DNA from: Smittia aterrima
Lineage: Eukaryota; Arthropoda; Insecta; Diptera; Chironomidae
Assembly: GCA_033063855.1 (NCBI GenBank)
Contig: CP093829.1
Coordinates: 6,148,243-6,212,242 of the forward strand
Direction: 5' to 3'
Length of the DNA stretch: 64,000 nt
Positions 10,103 through 20,740 of this stretch are shown here, one piece after another. How positions within the stretch are numbered: position 1 is the stretch's first letter; each line of letters opens with the position of its first letter. The notes under the pieces were generated by a model. The model was not told where the DNA came from, did no database searches, and saw nothing but the letters and a program-made list of their open reading frames with translations. Both the position numbers and the translations under genes were made by a program.

Positions 10103-10645
10103 ACAAGTGGCAGTAGCAGTTCGTACCGAACTTACTGTAGGGTTTTTCATCCGTCGGACTAGTTACAGGGAACATTTTACTTAAAGGGAACAAAGTTTCA
10201 CTTTGAGCTCACCAGAGAAGAATCTAATGTGTGGAGCTTGGATTTTCTGAGATCTTTTGCTTTATCTTGACCAGTTGAACATTTTTTGTGAACATCCCAA
10301 TGCTCTAACTTCAAAGGAAGAGAAGTTTCAACTATAGCATCCATGCATTCGATCCAACATGCTGATCACTTCTTGTGGGCGAAAATGTGGTTCCGTTTTG
10401 GAGAAAAATTATTTCCAAACTTAAAATCGACTTTTTGTATGCAGATTCCAGTTTTTGGGCCCGTGGGCCCGATCCTGATGAGCTAGCCAAAAATCTTCAA
10501 AAGTTGTTTTTCGTATTAAAATTCTCTATCAATTGGTAAAGAAATTAATTCGCTAGCTTATACGCGAGTTATCACGGACGTCGGAAGACGGACCACGGAC
10601 AAAGCGGCCACTATAGGGTGTTCCATCCTTCGGATGAAAAACCCT
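10103..10645. mobile_element. Non-autonomous element with AGGGTTTTTCATCCG ends, copy A
   Basis: agggtttttcatccg at 10139-10153 faces its reverse complement at 10631-10645. The same sequence in opposite orientation, with the same extra flank (acaagtggcagtagcagttcg), occurs at 29970-30660. Shared interior words include gtggagcttgga, gggcccgtgggcccgatc and gagctagc. No coding capacity is seen. Confidence 0.6.
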
Positions 10646-11206
10646 TAAAACTATTCAGAACAAAATTCATTGATGCCTCTTAAAGCTAGTATGAGATAAT
10701 TTTAATTTTTTTAATTTAACAATAATTTTATTATAAGGATTTTTAAAAATTAACATTTTTGGTGCGATTTTGTGTGATTTCAGTTCAGCTGTTAGCCTGT
10801 GCGGCTCTAAAGCTATTTCTTTTAGGGTACATGATATTTAAATATGAATGACTGCTTTTTAAGCTTTTTTAAGAAAATTTGAAATGAGCAAGAAAAAAAT
10901 TAAACCTTGCAGTTATGTAAGAAATAAAAAAATTTTGTTGATGCTCCCCTCCCCCTCTTAATTCTACTATCTCAGATTCTTTGGAAGTTGGTGTTTGACT
11001 CTGAAGTCAAGACTGTCCGTGGTATAATTGCCTAGGGCATTGATTAGTTGGTTATCATGGGTTAAAGCTCGTGCATAAAATGCGTCGGTCAACTTGTCAA
11101 CATATTCGCCTTATATAGTATGAGATAAACATTCACCTTTACTGTACAAAAATAGTATAAGAATATCCATGAAACAAAATATGACTCGCGCTTCGCGCGA
11201 GAAAAA

Positions 11207-11644
11207 TCAAACATCAATAGGATTAAAAAGAAACATTCTTGAAATTAAAACTCCAAGAAGAAGTCCTATAGCTGTGGCAGCAATGCTGCTCAATGTGCTC
11301 ATCCCAGTTCCGACAGCAGGCAACAATGTTCCGGTTGCAGTAGTAGCGACTGTATTGACAAGACTATTAAAAGTGTCAACAACACCTGAAAGAGCTCCTC
11401 CGACAAGAGGGACGTTTTGAAGTGTAGAAGAGACTGTTCCAAGAGGTCCTTGAGCAGCGTCAATTGGATCGGCAGTTTTAACGACTGTGTTGACAACACC
11501 TGGAAGAGCTCCTCCGTCAAGAGGGACGTTTTGAAGTGTAGAAGAGACTGTTCCAAGAGGTCCAACAACAGTTGCGTCAATTGGATCGACTGCAGAAGCT
11601 GCAATGATGATGGCAATGAATGCGGCGACAATGAAAAGTTTCAT
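11207..11644 (-). CDS. Small secreted repeat protein, variant copy 4
   Basis: This copy encodes 145 aa with the same signal peptide as copy 1, then ADPIDA-type repeats with changes (VDPIDATVVGPLG, NVPLDGGALPGVV, NVPLVGGALSGVVDTF). The C-terminal third is different: a Thr/Ala/Gly-rich hydrophobic stretch (TATGTLLPAVGTG, AATAIGLLLGVLI) ending RMFLFNPIDV. The promoter and upstream module match the other copies. It is a diverged paralogue that kept the export signal but changed its tail. Function is unknown. Confidence 0.7.
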   Translation of the reverse strand: MKLFIVAAFIAIIIAASAVDPIDATVVGPLGTVSSTLQNVPLDGGALPGVVNTVVKTADPIDAAQGPLGTVSSTLQNVPLVGGALSGVVDTFNSLVNTVATTATGTLLPAVGTGMSTLSSIAATAIGLLLGVLISRMFLFNPIDV

Positions 11645-12571
11645 TTTGAATTTTGACTTGTTAAGAACTTGACTGGCACTAAACTGATGAAAATGACTTC
11701 GAAAAGTCGCTTTTTAATAAAATTTCACGATCATCGAATTGTGACGTGCGAAAAGTGAAAAACATTTACTTTGAACCAGCTGCAAGTTCATGAGCGAGGT
11801 TCACGCGCCAAATGAAGAAGGAAGTTGAACCCGACGTTCGGTGATGATCTCAACTTTTATTTTGACAAGTGGAAAATGAACAAAACATTTCAAGGAAGTC
11901 TATCTGATAAGTCAAAGCCACGTTTGTGACCTACACGTTCCGAGTAAGAATTTTGTTTAATTTCAAAGTACATCAAATTGTGATGTGCTAAAAATGAAAA
12001 ATATTTACTTAAAACCAACTGCAAAGTTTTTCGACTACGAAGAAGGAAATCAAACCCAACTTTCGGCGACGATCCAGATGATTTCATCTTTTGATTCAAA
12101 AGATGGAAAAAGCAAAGTAATTTCAAGTTTTTAATAATGTAGACAAGAAATAAAGAATTTTGATTCAATTTACGTTAACATGGGAACATTTACTTTCATA
12201 GGTTGAATTTTACTACGAACAATGATTTCCTTATTCTTCCTCAAAATCGTCATTGAATATTCCTATCATCGGCAGAGAAGTTTTATTAAAACAGATGAAA
12301 ACGAAAACTGAAAGCCTTTGTGTTTTCCTTATACCTGCTGTGTAGGCAACATTTGTTTCATTTCAACCGTTTTTCTTTGAATGAATTAATTCAAAATTAT
12401 TCGAAAAAGAAAAGTTGATTGACATTTTTAATGTCATTTTTGTATGAAAATTCAAACTTTATTATTTCAAAATCTTTTTATTTTGATTAAGGTCTTTAAA
12501 TTTCAAAATACTAAGACGTTTAGATGTAATCAAGAAATCCATAGAAGACAGAGCGAAAAGGAATCCAGAAT

Positions 12572-12991
12572 TCATCCAAGGATTGGTCCTACGATTGGAA
12601 TGCCGGAAAGAAGTTCTGTAGCTGTGTTGACAACACCTGAAAGAGCTCCTCCGACAAGAGGGACGTTTATAAGTGTAGAAGAGACTGTTCCAAGAGGTCC
12701 TTGAGCAGCATCAATTGGATCGGCAGTATTAGCGACTGGGTTGACAACACCTGAAAGAGCTCCTCCGACAAGAGGGACGTTTATAAGTGTAGAAGAGACT
12801 GTTCCAAGAGGTCCTTGAGCAGCGTCAATTGGATCGGCAGTATTGGCGATTGGAATGACAACACCTGAAAGAGCTCCTCCGACAAGAGGGACGGTTTGAA
12901 GTGTAGCTCCAACAACAGTTGCGTCAATTGGATCGGCAGCAGAAGCTGCAATGATGATGGCAATGAATGCGGCGACAATGAAAAGTTTCAT
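12572..12991 (-). CDS. Small secreted repeat protein, array copy 5
   Basis: This copy encodes 139 aa, identical to copy 1 apart from ATELLS in place of ATGLLS near the C-terminus. Signal peptide, three repeats and promoter are intact. Its upstream module is cut at about 13337 by the dispersed repeat also seen at 7916-8062, so only one of the two upstream blocks remains complete. Function is unknown. Confidence 0.75.
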   Translation of the reverse strand: MKLFIVAAFIAIIIAASAADPIDATVVGATLQTVPLVGGALSGVVIPIANTADPIDAAQGPLGTVSSTLINVPLVGGALSGVVNPVANTADPIDAAQGPLGTVSSTLINVPLVGGALSGVVNTATELLSGIPIVGPILG

Positions 12992-13336
12992 TTTGAATTT
13001 TGACTTGTTAAGAACTTGACTGGAACTAAACTGATGAAAATGACTTCGAAAAGTCGCTTTTTAATAAAATTTCACGATCATCGAATTGTGACGTGCGAAA
13101 AGTGAAAAACATTTACTTTACACCAGCTGCAAGTTCATGAGCGAGGTTCACGCGCCAAATGAAGAAGGAAGTTGAACCCGACGTTCGGTGATGATCTCAA
13201 CTTTTATTTTGACAAGTGGAAAATGAACAAAACATTTCAAGGAAGTCCATCTGATAAGTCAAAGCCACGTTTGTGACCTACACGTTCCGAGTAAGAATTT
13301 TGTTTAATTTCAAAGTACGTCAAATTATGATGTGCT

Positions 13337-13450
13337 AAAAATAATAATAAGAATTGGCTTGGTGTGAAATTCTTTCCTTCTTCCCTTCTGTGGCGTCACG
13401 CTCGACTTTAGCGCAACTGGCGGTGAAAAAATGAATTAAGCGTCGTTGTG
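13337..13450. repeat. Dispersed repeat, copy B
   Basis: Matches the reverse complement of 7916-8062 over about 110 bases and interrupts the upstream module of array copy 5. Confidence 0.5.
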
Positions 13451-13461
13451 CATGAACCCAA

Positions 13462-13572
13462 AACTTGGGAAAACTTCAGGAAAATTTCGAAAATTCGAGA
13501 AAACTTTGGGAAAGTCGGGAAAATTTAAGAAAAACTCGGGAAAACTCGGAAATTTTTTGAGAAAACTCGAAT
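13462..13572. repeat. Degenerate GGGAAAACTT minisatellite
   Basis: Irregular repeats of words such as gggaaaact, cgggaaaa and tcggaaa. The same degenerate motif forms a block at 30808-30945. Confidence 0.55.
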
Positions 13573-13663
13573 AGAATTTAACGGTTTTCCCTTACAAAAA
13601 AAATTACCGAACGCAACTTAACGGTAAAAAGAAAATTTGACCGTTATTTCAAACGGCACCTCT
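13573..13663. mobile_element. Degenerate palindromic MITE, copy 4
   Basis: Contains the interior of the 1707-1805 element (aatttaacggtttt, ttaccgaacgcaacttaacg, gaccgttatttcaaa) but the left inverted end is lost and the right end reads ggcacctcttcaacc. Confidence 0.55.
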
Positions 13664-14341
13664 TCAACCAAACTTCGTCAGCAGATCCTCAAGCAAGAAT
13701 TTTATTTGCGACGTTTCATCAAAATATTTTGTCCTCTCAAACTGAAATTCGAAATGTCTGAAAGTGACAATGAAACTGTCGAGAGCAAGAAACAAGCGAC
13801 AAAGTGAAACTTGGATGGTGAATTAAAATCTCATTTATTCTTCTGATTGTTATCAAAGAATGAGGCTCAGTTTGTTTTGTTTCTGCTTAATTAAATGAAA
13901 AATGCTCTTCGTCAACAAACTTTTAATTGAGAATTCATTTCACTTGAAACGGGAAGTCAACAGCCTTCGTCATTCAGAAAATCAGGAAATTATTCGTAAA
14001 AGAAAATTTGGTTTGCCTTTTTTAATAAATTTCCTTTCCTTTAACAATTGTCGCACTTCAACTCTGCAAACTCAAAGAATGTCTCGAAAACAGCTGAGAC
14101 GAAGCAAAGAAACTCTCAACGTCATTCCTGTTAATATTTTAATCACTTCAAATTCAGAAATTAATTTTATTTTGTTTAAACAAATCTGTTTCAAAATAAT
14201 CACAAAATGATCCGATGATTCCGATTTAGTTAGATTTTTTTACAGCAGAAATATTTTACAATAAAATGAAAATTCAAGTCTGTATTTGTCAAAATCTTTT
14301 TATTTTGATTAAGATCTTCCAATTTCAAAATACGTAGAAAT

Positions 14342-14788
14342 TTAGCGTTTACCAATAATTTCTTTATCCGGACCAAGAATAGTAAAAACAACAGTCAATA
14401 GACATGGTACAATAAAAAAGAGGATTGGTCCAAGGTGTGGAAAGGCGGAAAAAGTTAAAATAATCGGTGTAACAAGGCCTTTCAATTTGCTTTGGAGAGA
14501 ATCGACAGTACCAACAACTGCGTCTTTAACTTCGTTAACAATGTTTGAAACAGCGGGTAAGATTTCCCCTTTTGCACTTTCAGCGGCTTTGTCAGCAACA
14601 GTACCAGCAGCATCAACAGCAGGAATTTTAACTACTCCATCCGAGACATGGCTAATTGCACCTTGATCGACATCGTTTATAACTCCAATAGCTTCCTGGA
14701 CAATTCTAAGATTTGTGCCGAGTATTGGAAACTGAGCAGAAGCTGAACCGATAATGGCAATAAATGCGGCGATCCCGAAAAGTTTCAT
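14342..14788 (-). CDS. Secreted protein, distant paralogue at the array edge
   Basis: This single-exon gene encodes 148 aa with a signal peptide (MKLFGIAAFIAIIGSASA) clearly related to the array copies and the same promoter block upstream (TATTAAAA, then TCAGTT). The mature part is unrelated in sequence: an amphipathic Ala/Val/Asp-rich stretch (NDVDQGAISHVSDG, AGTVADKAAESAKGEILPAV), then a hydrophobic C-terminal segment (about 107-138) that could span a membrane, ending DKEIIGKR. Retained leader and promoter with a replaced mature region suggest a fast-evolving family. Function is unknown. Confidence 0.65.
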   Translation of the reverse strand: MKLFGIAAFIAIIGSASAQFPILGTNLRIVQEAIGVINDVDQGAISHVSDGVVKIPAVDAAGTVADKAAESAKGEILPAVSNIVNEVKDAVVGTVDSLQSKLKGLVTPIILTFSAFPHLGPILFFIVPCLLTVVFTILGPDKEIIGKR

Positions 14789-15316
14789 TTTGGATTTTGA
14801 CTTGTTAAGAACTTGACTGGCACCAAACTGATGAAAACGACATCGAAAAGTCGCTTTTTAATAAAATTTCACGATCATCGAATTGTGACGTGCGAAAAGT
14901 GAAAAACATTTACTTTGAACCAACTGCAAGTTCATGAGCGAGGTTCACGCGCCAAATGAAGAAGGAAGTTGAACCCGACATTCGGTGATGATCATTCGGT
15001 GAACAAAGATTTTCAAGGAAGTCTATCTGATGCTTTTGTGTGCCTAATACTATTTAATTTACAACAACACTTGTCTGACTGCGACTTCCTGTTTTTTTTA
15101 TGATGATCTGTTCCTGGATTTTTAAGTCAAAACCACTTCTGCGACCCACACGTTCCGAGTAAGAATATTGTTTAATTTCAAAGTACATCGAGTTGTGATG
15201 TGCGGTAAAAATGAAAAATATTTACTTAAAACCAACTGCAACTTTATTCGACTGCAAAGAAGGAAGTCAAACCCGACTTTCGGCAACGATCCAGATGATC
15301 CTATCTTTTGTTTCAA

Positions 15317-16320
15317 AAGATGGAAAGAGAGCTAAATATCTTTCAAATTTTTATTAATGTAGACAAGAAAGGAAGAAATTTGATTCAATTTACGAGGCTG
15401 AATTTTACTTCGAACAATGATTTCCTTATTCTTCCTCAAAATCGTCATTGAAAATGTTCTTACCATCGACAGAGAAGTTTTAATTAAACAGACGAAAACG
15501 AAAACTGAAAGTTGAAGCTGCTGAGTAGGCAACATTTGTTTGACATCAACAGTTTCTCTTCGCATGAATTAATCGAAAATTATCTTCAACTTTTTTTTTT
15601 CTCCAAATGTTGAAATCTTTGCTTTTGTCGTGATGAACTGTTTCTCGAATTTCAATTCAAACTTCGTTAGCAGATTCGCCAACTCGAGCAAGAATTTCAT
15701 TTGCGACGTTTCCTCGAAATATTTTGTCTCTCGAACTGAAATTCTATAAATTCGAAATGTCTGAAAGTGACAATGAAACTGTCGAGAGCAAGAAACAAGC
15801 GACAAAGTGAAACTTGGATGGTGAATTAAAATCTCATTTATTCTTCTGATTGTTATCAAAGAATGAGGCTCAGTTTATTTTGTTTCTGTTTAATTAAATG
15901 AAAAATGCTCTTCGTCAACAAACTTTTAATTGAGAATTCATTTCACTTTAAACGGGAAGTCAACAACCTTCGTCATCTAGAAAATCAGGAAATTACTCGA
16001 AAAAGAAAAATTGATTGACATTTTTATTAAATTCCTATTCCTTCAGCAATTGTCGCACTTCAACTCTGCAAACTCAAAGAATGTCTCGAAAACAGCTGAG
16101 ACGAAGCAAAGAAACTCTCAACGTCATTCCTGTTCAACAATGTGTAAAGTCAAATTATGCAAATTTGCGATAAGAAACATGAGAAACTTAAGTGGGATCG
16201 TGCCATATGAAGAACGTGATGTCTTCCACCCCAAAGGACTTCGAGAGAGATGAAAGCTTGTACTCGTTTGTTTTTAAATTATCTCATACTCTCAATCGTT
16301 TGATGAATTCTCTCGACATT
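15317..16320. other. Spacer of array origin, no gene seen
   Basis: This is diverged array spacer (matches 7046-7440 and 13650-14160), including a related unoccupied MITE site at about 15657-15665. A word block at 16045-16135 (cgcacttcaactctgcaaac, aacagctgagacgaagcaaa) repeats 14050-14130. I see no convincing gene. Confidence 0.4.
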
Positions 16321-16535
16321 TAGAGTGAAAGACTATCTGCCGGACGGGATCCTATACCGGACACTTACTATTGTGAGCTTCCCTGACCAGCTAATTTTTT
16401 AATTTTCATTTTTCTGATCGCTTTAATTATTTAGCTTTCGGAAACTTGCAATGAAATTTTTCTCCGTGGTCAGGGAAGCTCACAATAGTAAGTGTCCGGA
16501 ATAGGATCCCGTCCGGCAGATAGTCTTTCACTCTA
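16321..16535. mobile_element. MITE with 69-bp terminal inverted repeats and TA target site
   Basis: The arms 16321-16389 and 16467-16535 are reverse complements with one visible mismatch (cctata versus cctatt). Both ends read TAGAGTGAAAGACTATCTGC outward in, so the TA dinucleotides at 16321-16322 and 16534-16535 look like the target-site duplication. The 77-base centre is AT-rich and non-coding. TA duplication suggests mobilisation by a Tc1/mariner-type transposase. Confidence 0.85.
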
Positions 16536-17387
16536 ACTGATTTCACTTTCTTCAACCACAGTCAACTTTGATCGTTTTAATTGAGAATGTAATGAGACAA
16601 CTTTGTTTTTAGTTTGTTGTCGATACTTCCTCAGCTGCTAATTTCCTTCGAGACTCACTCAATCGAAAAATGATTTAAAGAAGAATTCTCGCACATGTTC
16701 CGATGAAGATTGCTAAACGGAAAATCTTCAACTCATCCTGTCGACTCTCGAGGAAAAGTTTCATTTTATGTTACATCGACTTCGCTTTCTTTTCTCGAGT
16801 GCTTACGATTAATCAAATAAGACGTTAATGCGAGAACCTGAAAAGAAGAAAACGGAAAAAACGTCGAAGGTTTTGACGGAATAGAAACTTCTCCTTTCAA
16901 TGTTGAGTTTAATACAAAATCGATACGAAGCAATCTCAATTCAACGATGTGTGGATTCAAATGTCGAAGAGTTTTCTTGTTCCTCAGCACGCAAAGAAAT
17001 TCAGTAACGGTAAAGTAATCGCTTCACACCTTTTCCTCCCCTTTCAGTTCCTAACGAAACATTTCTCACGAGACAGTAACAAATCACATCAAATTAATTT
17101 CCACATTGTGAAACCTGAGACTCCAATAAAGAGCGAACGCGAATGAATAAAAGGGGAAAAAGTTTCTTTTTCCCTCAAAGCCTGAAGAAGATTGATAAGA
17201 TATGAGATGCGAAAAGGTCAATGTTGTGAATGGAAGAAAAGGAAACGAGCACATTCATCAAATTTATTGAAGGGACTCGCACGAAGTTCGTGCGAAACGT
17301 TTTCACTTTCTCCTGAGAAAAGTCCTGAAAAAGGAAATCTCAGCCTCACCCATTTCTTTTATTAATGTTGTAATGATTGAATTTCAG

Positions 17388-17594
17388 GAGAATTCTCTTC
17401 ATTCGTGTTGCTTATCGCCTCACGAGACATTTGACGTGAATTGCTATGAAATTGAATTTTCCTTTTTGAATGCGGGAAACGAATTGTTGGGAGCATGTGA
17501 AAGTGATTTGGGACTGGACATTGAAGTGCTGCCGGAGAATTTATTTCCAAGAGGATCCTACATTTCAAGTTTTAGTGTCAAGCGACAGCTCTGA
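17388..17594 (+). CDS. Possible terminal exon of an unrecognised gene
   Basis: An open frame after an AG acceptor (aatttcag) at about 17387 reads ENSLHSCCLSPHETFDVNCY and so on to FPRGSYISSFSVKRQL and a stop. Its composition (spaced Cys, mixed charge) looks protein-like compared with the surrounding AT-rich sequence, and AATAAA signals follow at about 17773. A candidate upstream exon with an ATG lies at about 16948-17010 (MCGFKCRRVFLFLSTQRNS, then gtaa), but I could not prove the junction. No family recognised. Confidence 0.2.
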   Translation, partial: ENSLHSCCLSPHETFDVNCYEIEFSFLNAGNELLGACESDLGLDIEVLPENLFPRGSYISSFSVKRQL

Positions 17595-18427
17595 TGTTCA
17601 TTCATGCGTAAACGTTTTGATGTTATCACAAACGGGTCGCTTCGTATCGAACTTTATTCGCTTTCATGCGTCGAACCGTAATCTTTGACACTCAAAGTTA
17701 ATTCAACCTTTGCTGGTTTAAATTTAGAATTCTCCGTCTCTGTTGAAGAAACTTTTTACTTATAAATAATTTAATAAAATAAAGCTGTTGGATTTTTTTC
17801 GTACTTTATGGTGAATTTTCTGGAAGCTTGAAGTTTAATTCAAAAGCTCATTTTTATGAAGGTTTGTAAGAGCTTTTTAATCGTTTTCATGACTGCAACA
17901 GCTGATGAAAAAGTGATCAGCTGTTTCTGAAAAGCTCGTGGTGCAAAGATTTGTAAACATTTTTGTTTCTCGTCGAGTTTTCCTTTATTTCAGTGAATGA
18001 TGATGAAAATAGTCAATTTTCAATTTAATTTATCTAATCTAAGCTTAATAATATTATAGAATTTCGTTGAGCATCTACAAGCATTTTATAGAAGTAACAG
18101 CACCAAGTTGATTTCTTGTTATCATTGAAAAAAAAATTGCGATCGACAATGTACAATTAATCGTTTAAGATCAACGAGACCTTGTCTCATAAACCGCAAC
18201 TAGCTAACATTGCGCTTAATCAACTCAGTAGTTAATTTAGAATTCTATCTGGTCAATGAAATACCAATCCGAGCATTGACACATATCGACAGGTTTGCAG
18301 AATTTTCTTACTATTAAGAATATTTGGAATTACCACACGGACGTGACATGATTACTTAATTAATTTATATTGCCTTCGTGCACTGGTAACGTCTCAATAA
18401 ACATTGATTACTATCATCCCGAAAATC

Positions 18428-19996
18428 TCAAAGACCTTGCATCGCCAAAATGATGTTCATCAGAGCGTTACGTGCGTCCGAAGGTGTGAATTCATCTAGA
18501 ACGTTCAATGCCGCTTGGCTGTGCTTTCTTTGGAGTTCTCTCGTCTTTTCTATTCCCGGTCCAGTTAACACAATTCGATGCACATTATTGTAGTTGATGT
18601 CATCAACGGATTTTTTGCCTTTCTTGATTTCTTCGTATAAAGCAGCGTCGTGGTCGAGATGGAAGAGAATTGGAGCGCTAATGAGACTAAATGAAGTGTT
18701 TGGTGGAAGCACTTGAAATCGGAACGGCTCGAGATCCATGCTCGCTTGCCAAGCGAGAGCTAAATGTTTTCCGAATAAATATCCTTGTCTCTGAAGTGAT
18801 TTCGATTGACCGGCGAGTTTCAACGTTCCCTGACAACTCTTTCCAAGCAACGAGCCAGACGAGAGAGTGTGTCTAAAGGACCATTCACGTTCGGGATGAC
18901 CGAGAATGTGAAGCATGTTGATTCCTTTTGAACTGTCAATGTCGTCAAAATTTTGATCACACGGAACATCAACTTTCATTGCTGGATCAGATGGAATCGC
19001 GATGTTTTGCTCATCGCGATCGCCAATGAAATTCGACTCAGCGAGATCACGAACTGCAGAGGAAATTAGTCCAATAAGCTCTTGATTTCTGAAAATTAGG
19101 AGGAATATTCATGTCATTCAATTTACTAACAAAGTCAAAGTCATTTTCTCACCTTAATCCTGCTAATTGTAAACACGCGTTCCCCAATAAATAGTCTCCA
19201 CCTAGGAGGGCAATTTTGTTCCCGAATATCAATTCTGAGTCAGCAGAGAGTTCATTTCCAGAGTTTCTAAGTGTCTGAAGGTTTACGAGTCCTTGATGAA
19301 TTAAATGACTCGTTCGAATCATTTCTGTCACCTCAGCAAGTCCTCGCTGTGAGTGAAGAACTCCTGCGCTTTTATCTTGTTCCATATCAGGAATTTCAGC
19401 TGAATGACCGGCGGCTTTGGAGATAAGGAGCACTATCAGGCCCCAAGCTTGCATGTTCGACTTTCCGTCATAGATGAGGTTTCTATTTAAATAGGAAGAG
19501 AAATCAACTTTTAAACACATTGTGATAGCTGAGAATTCAACAGAAAGTGAAAACAAACGGTTCAAGAAATTAACATCGTTTGTCATCAATGACTTTACGG
19601 CAACACGCGCTCAAACAAAGCTAAGATATACTGGATATTGATCCACTTGAGTAACTTTGATTGCGGTCGTCATTTGACGCGCTCTCTGAATTTCACGGTG
19701 CGTACTTACTTTGCTGTTTTCAGCAACGGATGATTACTGCCTACAAGCTTTCGAAGGTGAAGAGCAACGTTCGCTATTTCGTCGCTCAGGAGCCAGCGAA
19801 GACTTAGGAAGGACGATGGATATCCGACGATTTTCTCAGCATCACTCACAGCTCGATTCCAGTCTGGCTTCTCAATCGTCTTCGTAGCATTCTGTGCTTT
19901 AAATATGCTTGAAGAACTTGTGATGTGTCGTGAAAATTCGAGATTTATCATAAATCGTCTCGACAAGGCCAAAGAACGAAGGCGACTCAACGACAT
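18428..19996 (-). CDS. PDSS2: Decaprenyl diphosphate synthase subunit 2-like protein (PDSS2)
   Basis: Three exons, 19996-19710, 19482-19153 and 19088-18428, join in frame to 425 aa through GT-AG introns of 227 and 64 nt. The product resembles PDSS2, the non-catalytic partner of PDSS1 in the mitochondrial enzyme that makes the polyprenyl tail of coenzyme Q. Recognisable segments are the PSSFLSLRWLLSDEIANVALHL region (residues about 55-78), HPLLKTAKNLIYDG, GLIVLLISKAAG, SQRGLAEVTEMIRTSHLIHQG and GNKIALLGGDYLLGNACLQLA. As expected for this subunit, the Asp-rich DDxxD metal-binding motifs of true prenyl synthases are not visible. The Arg/Ser-rich N-terminus (MSLSRLRSLALSRRF) fits a mitochondrial targeting peptide. 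The start is the first ATG of exon 1 and the ending is AMQGL. Confidence 0.85.
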
Positions 19997-20740
19997 AATT
20001 TTAATCGTCGCTCGTAAATTTCTCAGAAAGAATAAATACTGAAAGTCACTTATTGATCTATTCTTGTAAATTAGATTATTCTTTTGGTTTTTCTCGGCTG
20101 ATCTCGAAATGATTAGCGCGCGAACTCGACAACGTTTGTTTATGCAATGATCGTCGTTTCAATTTGTTTTGATTATCGTCTTGATTGTATCGCGATTGAA
20201 GGTAAACTGAACGAGTGCTCGATGCGCAATGCTCATAGGAAAGAAAACGTAGAAAAAAGTGAAATGAAGTCGGTGTTTTTCGTGTTTTCCGCTAATTTGC
20301 AAAAAAGTTGTGCAATGCTTTGTATTATCAACTGTCACGAGATCTCTCTAGTCTCAGCTTCTATCACTTAGTCTTATAGTCACTCTCATCTTTTTGATTG
20401 CAGTATCATTGCTTTTTAATGAAATTATTTCGAAAATTAAAGTTTTTCATTTTCTCACATTTTTTTTGCGAAGCTTACGAAGTTTTTCATGTAAACCAAG
20501 CTTTGACGCAGTTTTGCCGCTTCTTTGAAAGCTTAGGATATACCGCTTCAACTTTTCAAACAAGAAACGCCGTTAACCTTCAGAACTCTCCAATGCGATT
20601 TCCTCGTTAATTAGGAAGTTCAACAGAAATCTATGGGAAGTAGCTTTATCGTTCAGATGATCTCAAAGAGTTTGATCCACTCCAAAATAAATTTATTTTT
20701 CATCTTTCTTTTTAAGAATTTATCTCACATAAATTTTCTT
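19997..20740. other. Intergenic spacer, nothing recognised
   Basis: Between the 5' end of the PDSS2-like gene and the 3' end of the first reductase gene. AT-rich; short open frames here have no protein character. Confidence 0.3.
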
